10,009 bases of DNA, from positions 1 through 10,009 of the forward strand of contig JAISNE010000370.1 in assembly GCA_031276375.1 (NCBI GenBank), in the 5' to 3' direction. Source of the DNA: Accumulibacter sp. (GTDB lineage: Bacteria > Pseudomonadota > Gammaproteobacteria > Burkholderiales > Rhodocyclaceae). The position numbers and the translations under genes were made by a program. The notes beneath the pieces are model-generated. The model saw only the letters and a program-made list of their open reading frames with translations, did not search any database and was not told where the DNA came from. How positions within the stretch are numbered: position 1 is the first letter of the stretch; each line of letters begins with the position of its first letter. Positions 8,284 through 10,009 of the stretch are shown one piece after another.

Positions 8284-9200
8284 TGACGACGGTACGCCGC
8301 GTCAAGCCTCGCCTGCTGGCGGCGTTGACCGGGCTGGCGCTGGCGCCGCCGGCTCTTTCCCTGCCGGCGGTGGAAAACCCGGCGCCGCGGGTCAGTCCGG
8401 AAATCCTGCGTCTGCTGCGCATGGAAGCGCGTTCCTACGAACACGGCGAAGGCGTGCCCGTGGATATCGAACGCGCGCTCGGTCTTTATTGCGATGGCGC
8501 GCAATACGGCGACGCGGAGGCGCAGTTCAGCCTGGGATGGATCTACGCCAACGGGCGCGGCGTCGAGCGCAACGACGAACTCGCCTCGGCCTTCTTCCAG
8601 CTCGCCGCGCGGCAGGGGCACGAACACTCCCGGAAAATGCTGCGCTTCGTCGGCGAAAAGGCGGCCCCCTTGCCCGAATGCATGAATCCGGTGAAAAAAC
8701 CGGTCGAAGACGATCACCCGTTCCGCGCGGAAAGTCCCATGCAGCGGAAAATAGACGCACTGGTGCGCAAGCTGGCCCCGGAATACGGCGTCAGCCCGAA
8801 ACTGGCCCTGGCCGTCATCCGCGCCGAATCGAATTTCGAGCCGGCCGCGGTCTCGCGGAAAAACGCGCAGGGTCTGATGCAGTTGATTCCCGAAACGTCG
8901 GCGCGTTTCAACGTCCGCAGGCCGCTCGACCCGGAACAGAACATCCGCGGCGGGATGGCCTATCTGCGCTGGCTGCTGGCGTATTTCGAAGGCAACGTTC
9001 CGCTGGTGGCCGCCGCGTATAACGCGGGGGAGCGCGCGGTCGAGCGTTATCGCGGGATTCCGCCCTACGCGGAAACGCGCGGCTACGTCGTCCGGATCCT
9101 GCGCCTCTTCCAGAAAAACGAGCACCCGTTCGATCCGCGGGTGACCGCCCCCTCGCCGGAGCTTCCGCGCATTCTCCGCGCCGGCGGGCGGGCCAGGTAG
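8280..9200 (+). CDS. Exported Sel1-repeat lytic transglycosylase (SLT domain)
   Basis: Periplasmic protein of 306 residues predicted to cleave peptidoglycan glycan strands with formation of 1,6-anhydro-MurNAc ends. A signal peptide covers about residues 1-27 (basic RRVKPR, then a Leu/Ala core and a site near ALS). Two Sel1-like repeats follow at about 50-120 ([17 protein letters not shown], then [11 protein letters not shown]), a linker, then an SLT domain at about 155-280. Catalytic Glu183 lies in [10 protein letters not shown], followed by [15 protein letters not shown] (196-210), the [10 protein letters not shown] helix and [21 protein letters not shown], all typical of family 1 soluble lytic transglycosylases. 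The ATG overlaps the epimerase stop by 4 bases (ATGATGA) without a clear ribosome binding site, so translation is probably coupled; ATG 8283 is equally possible. It may open the wall for an envelope-spanning export complex (inference). Confidence 0.88.
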   Translation: MMTTVRRVKPRLLAALTGLALAPPALSLPAVENPAPRVSPEILRLLRMEARSYEHGEGVPVDIERALGLYCDGAQYGDAEAQFSLGWIYANGRGVERNDELASAFFQLAARQGHEHSRKMLRFVGEKAAPLPECMNPVKKPVEDDHPFRAESPMQRKIDALVRKLAPEYGVSPKLALAVIRAESNFEPAAVSRKNAQGLMQLIPETSARFNVRRPLDPEQNIRGGMAYLRWLLAYFEGNVPLVAAAYNAGERAVERYRGIPPYAETRGYVVRILRLFQKNEHPFDPRVTAPSPELPRILRAGGRAR

Positions 9201-9206
9201 CCGGCG

Positions 9207-10009
9207 ATGCCATACGACGGAACCCGGCGCCAATTCGTCGGCAAGACACTGGCGGTCATCCTGGCGGCGCCGGCGTTCGCGCTGCCGGGCCGCGCCTCGT
9301 CCGCGCTGCCCAACATGATCCGGCGCGTCAAACCGTCGATCGTCGCCATCGGCGCCTTCGACCGCGCCCGGAGTCCCGCTTTCGGCCTGCGCGGAACCGG
9401 CTTCGTCCTGGGAGACGGCAATCTGGTGGCGACCAACGCCCACGTCGTTCCGGAGTCCCTGTCCGCCACGGGCGGCGAAACCAGGGTGGTGCGGATTCCG
9501 GCGGGCGGCGGCGAGTCGCGGCAACGGACGGCGAAGCTCTTCAGGGTCGACAAGTCCCACGATCTGGCGCTGCTGAAAATAGAGGGGCCGCCGCTGCCGC
9601 CGCTTTCCCTCAGCCGGGAAACGGTCAGTGAAGGGCAGGACGCCGCCTTCATCGGCTTCCCGATAGGCGCGGTTCTCGGCCTGACGCCGGTCACGCATCG
9701 CGCGATCGTTTCGGCGATCACCCCCATTGTCCTGCCGGGAGCGAACGCGCGGCAACTCACCGAAAAAGAGATCCGCCGCCTGAAAAGCGGAACCTTCGAC
9801 ATCTACCAGCTCGACGGCACGGCTTACCCCGGCAACAGCGGCGGGCCACTGTTGAATGTGGAAACCGGAGAAGTCATCGGCATCGTCAACATGGTCTTCG
9901 TCAAGGGAACAAAAGAAAGCGTGCTTTCCCACCCCTCGGGAATCAGCTACGCAATCCCCGTCGTTTATCTCCGGGAACTGCTCCAAGGGGCAGGGGAGGC
10001 GGCCCTTCA
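9207..10009 (+). CDS. Exported trypsin-like (S1C/HtrA-type) serine protease (3' partial)
   Basis: The frame stays open to the end of the window, giving 267 residues. A chymotrypsin-fold protease with a complete triad: His79 in VATNAHVV, Asp119 in SHDLALLKIEG and Ser211 in YPGNSGGPLLN. The oxyanion-hole and fold motifs GTGFVLGDGN and FIGFPIGA are also present, as in DegP/HtrA relatives. The N terminus has TRRQFVGK (6-13) before an Ala/Leu-rich core and a possible site near GRASSA, which resembles a twin-arginine signal, so folded export to the periplasm is possible. A PDZ domain, if any, would lie beyond the window, and the sequence after ISYAIPVVYLRELL is nearly out of the protease fold, so it may be a bare protease. 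The gene starts 6 nt after the transglycosylase stop, in the same frame. Its substrate is unknown; turnover of exported locus products is a guess from position. Confidence 0.85.
   Translation, partial: MPYDGTRRQFVGKTLAVILAAPAFALPGRASSALPNMIRRVKPSIVAIGAFDRARSPAFGLRGTGFVLGDGNLVATNAHVVPESLSATGGETRVVRIPAGGGESRQRTAKLFRVDKSHDLALLKIEGPPLPPLSLSRETVSEGQDAAFIGFPIGAVLGLTPVTHRAIVSAITPIVLPGANARQLTEKEIRRLKSGTFDIYQLDGTAYPGNSGGPLLNVETGEVIGIVNMVFVKGTKESVLSHPSGISYAIPVVYLRELLQGAGEAAL

Noticed and set aside
8181..9986. A 601-codon minus-strand open frame over the transglycosylase and protease genes
   Set aside because: Low-complexity, Arg/Gly/Asp-rich translation without motifs; the plus strand shows full catalytic motifs of two enzymes.
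1..10009. Sigma-54 promoter or PrsR-binding site near these genes
   Set aside because: I looked in the short gaps and gene ends for TGGCAC-N5-TTGC-like pairs and found none that was convincing.
1..10009. tRNA, rRNA, CRISPR, insertion sequence or att-like repeats
   Set aside because: No spaced direct repeats, terminal inverted repeats or RNA-gene-like stretches were seen; the window is almost fully covered by genes of uniform base composition.

Overview
The window is a high-GC, gene-dense stretch with seven protein-coding genes, all on the + strand. They either overlap by a few bases or are separated by at most 28 nt, and the largest gap that does not depend on a start choice is 18 nt. I see no RNA genes, insertion sequences, CRISPR arrays, terminators or intergenic regions of useful size. 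The gene set is the regulatory and sugar-nucleotide part of an exosortase A (XrtA/EpsH) PEP-CTERM exopolysaccharide locus. Such loci are typical of floc- or biofilm-forming, environmental Gram-negative bacteria, mainly Betaproteobacteria such as the Azoarcus, Thauera, Zoogloea, Dechloromonas and Accumulibacter relatives. The exact genus cannot be read from this window.

Layout: (1) 1-1746, prsK, membrane-anchored GAF-containing histidine kinase, 5' end outside the window. (2) 1743-3098, prsR, sigma-54-dependent response regulator (receiver, AAA+ with GAFTGA, Fis-type HTH). (3) 3128-5929, prsT, very long TPR lipoprotein. (4) 5948-7228, TviB/WbpA-type UDP-HexNAc 6-dehydrogenase. (5) 7216-8283, TviC/WbpP-type UDP-HexNAc(A) 4-epimerase. 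(6) 8280-9200, exported Sel1-repeat plus lytic transglycosylase protein. (7) 9207-10009, exported trypsin/HtrA-like serine protease with a Tat-like signal, 3' end outside the window.

How they may work together: PrsK and PrsR form a two-component pair that, in this family of loci, is linked to sigma-54-dependent expression of PEP-CTERM proteins. PrsT is the co-inherited TPR lipoprotein, probably on the periplasmic face of an envelope complex for polysaccharide assembly or protein sorting. The dehydrogenase and epimerase together would make UDP-N-acetylgalactosaminuronic acid, so the exopolysaccharide probably contains an acidic amino sugar. The transglycosylase and serine protease are envelope enzymes that could open peptidoglycan and process or quality-control exported proteins at the same site; this last step is inference from position. 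The exosortase, the PEP-CTERM substrates and the glycosyltransferases are not in the window. Nothing here is clearly a new system. The least explained part is the tail of the cluster, the Sel1-SLT protein and the Tat-like protease.
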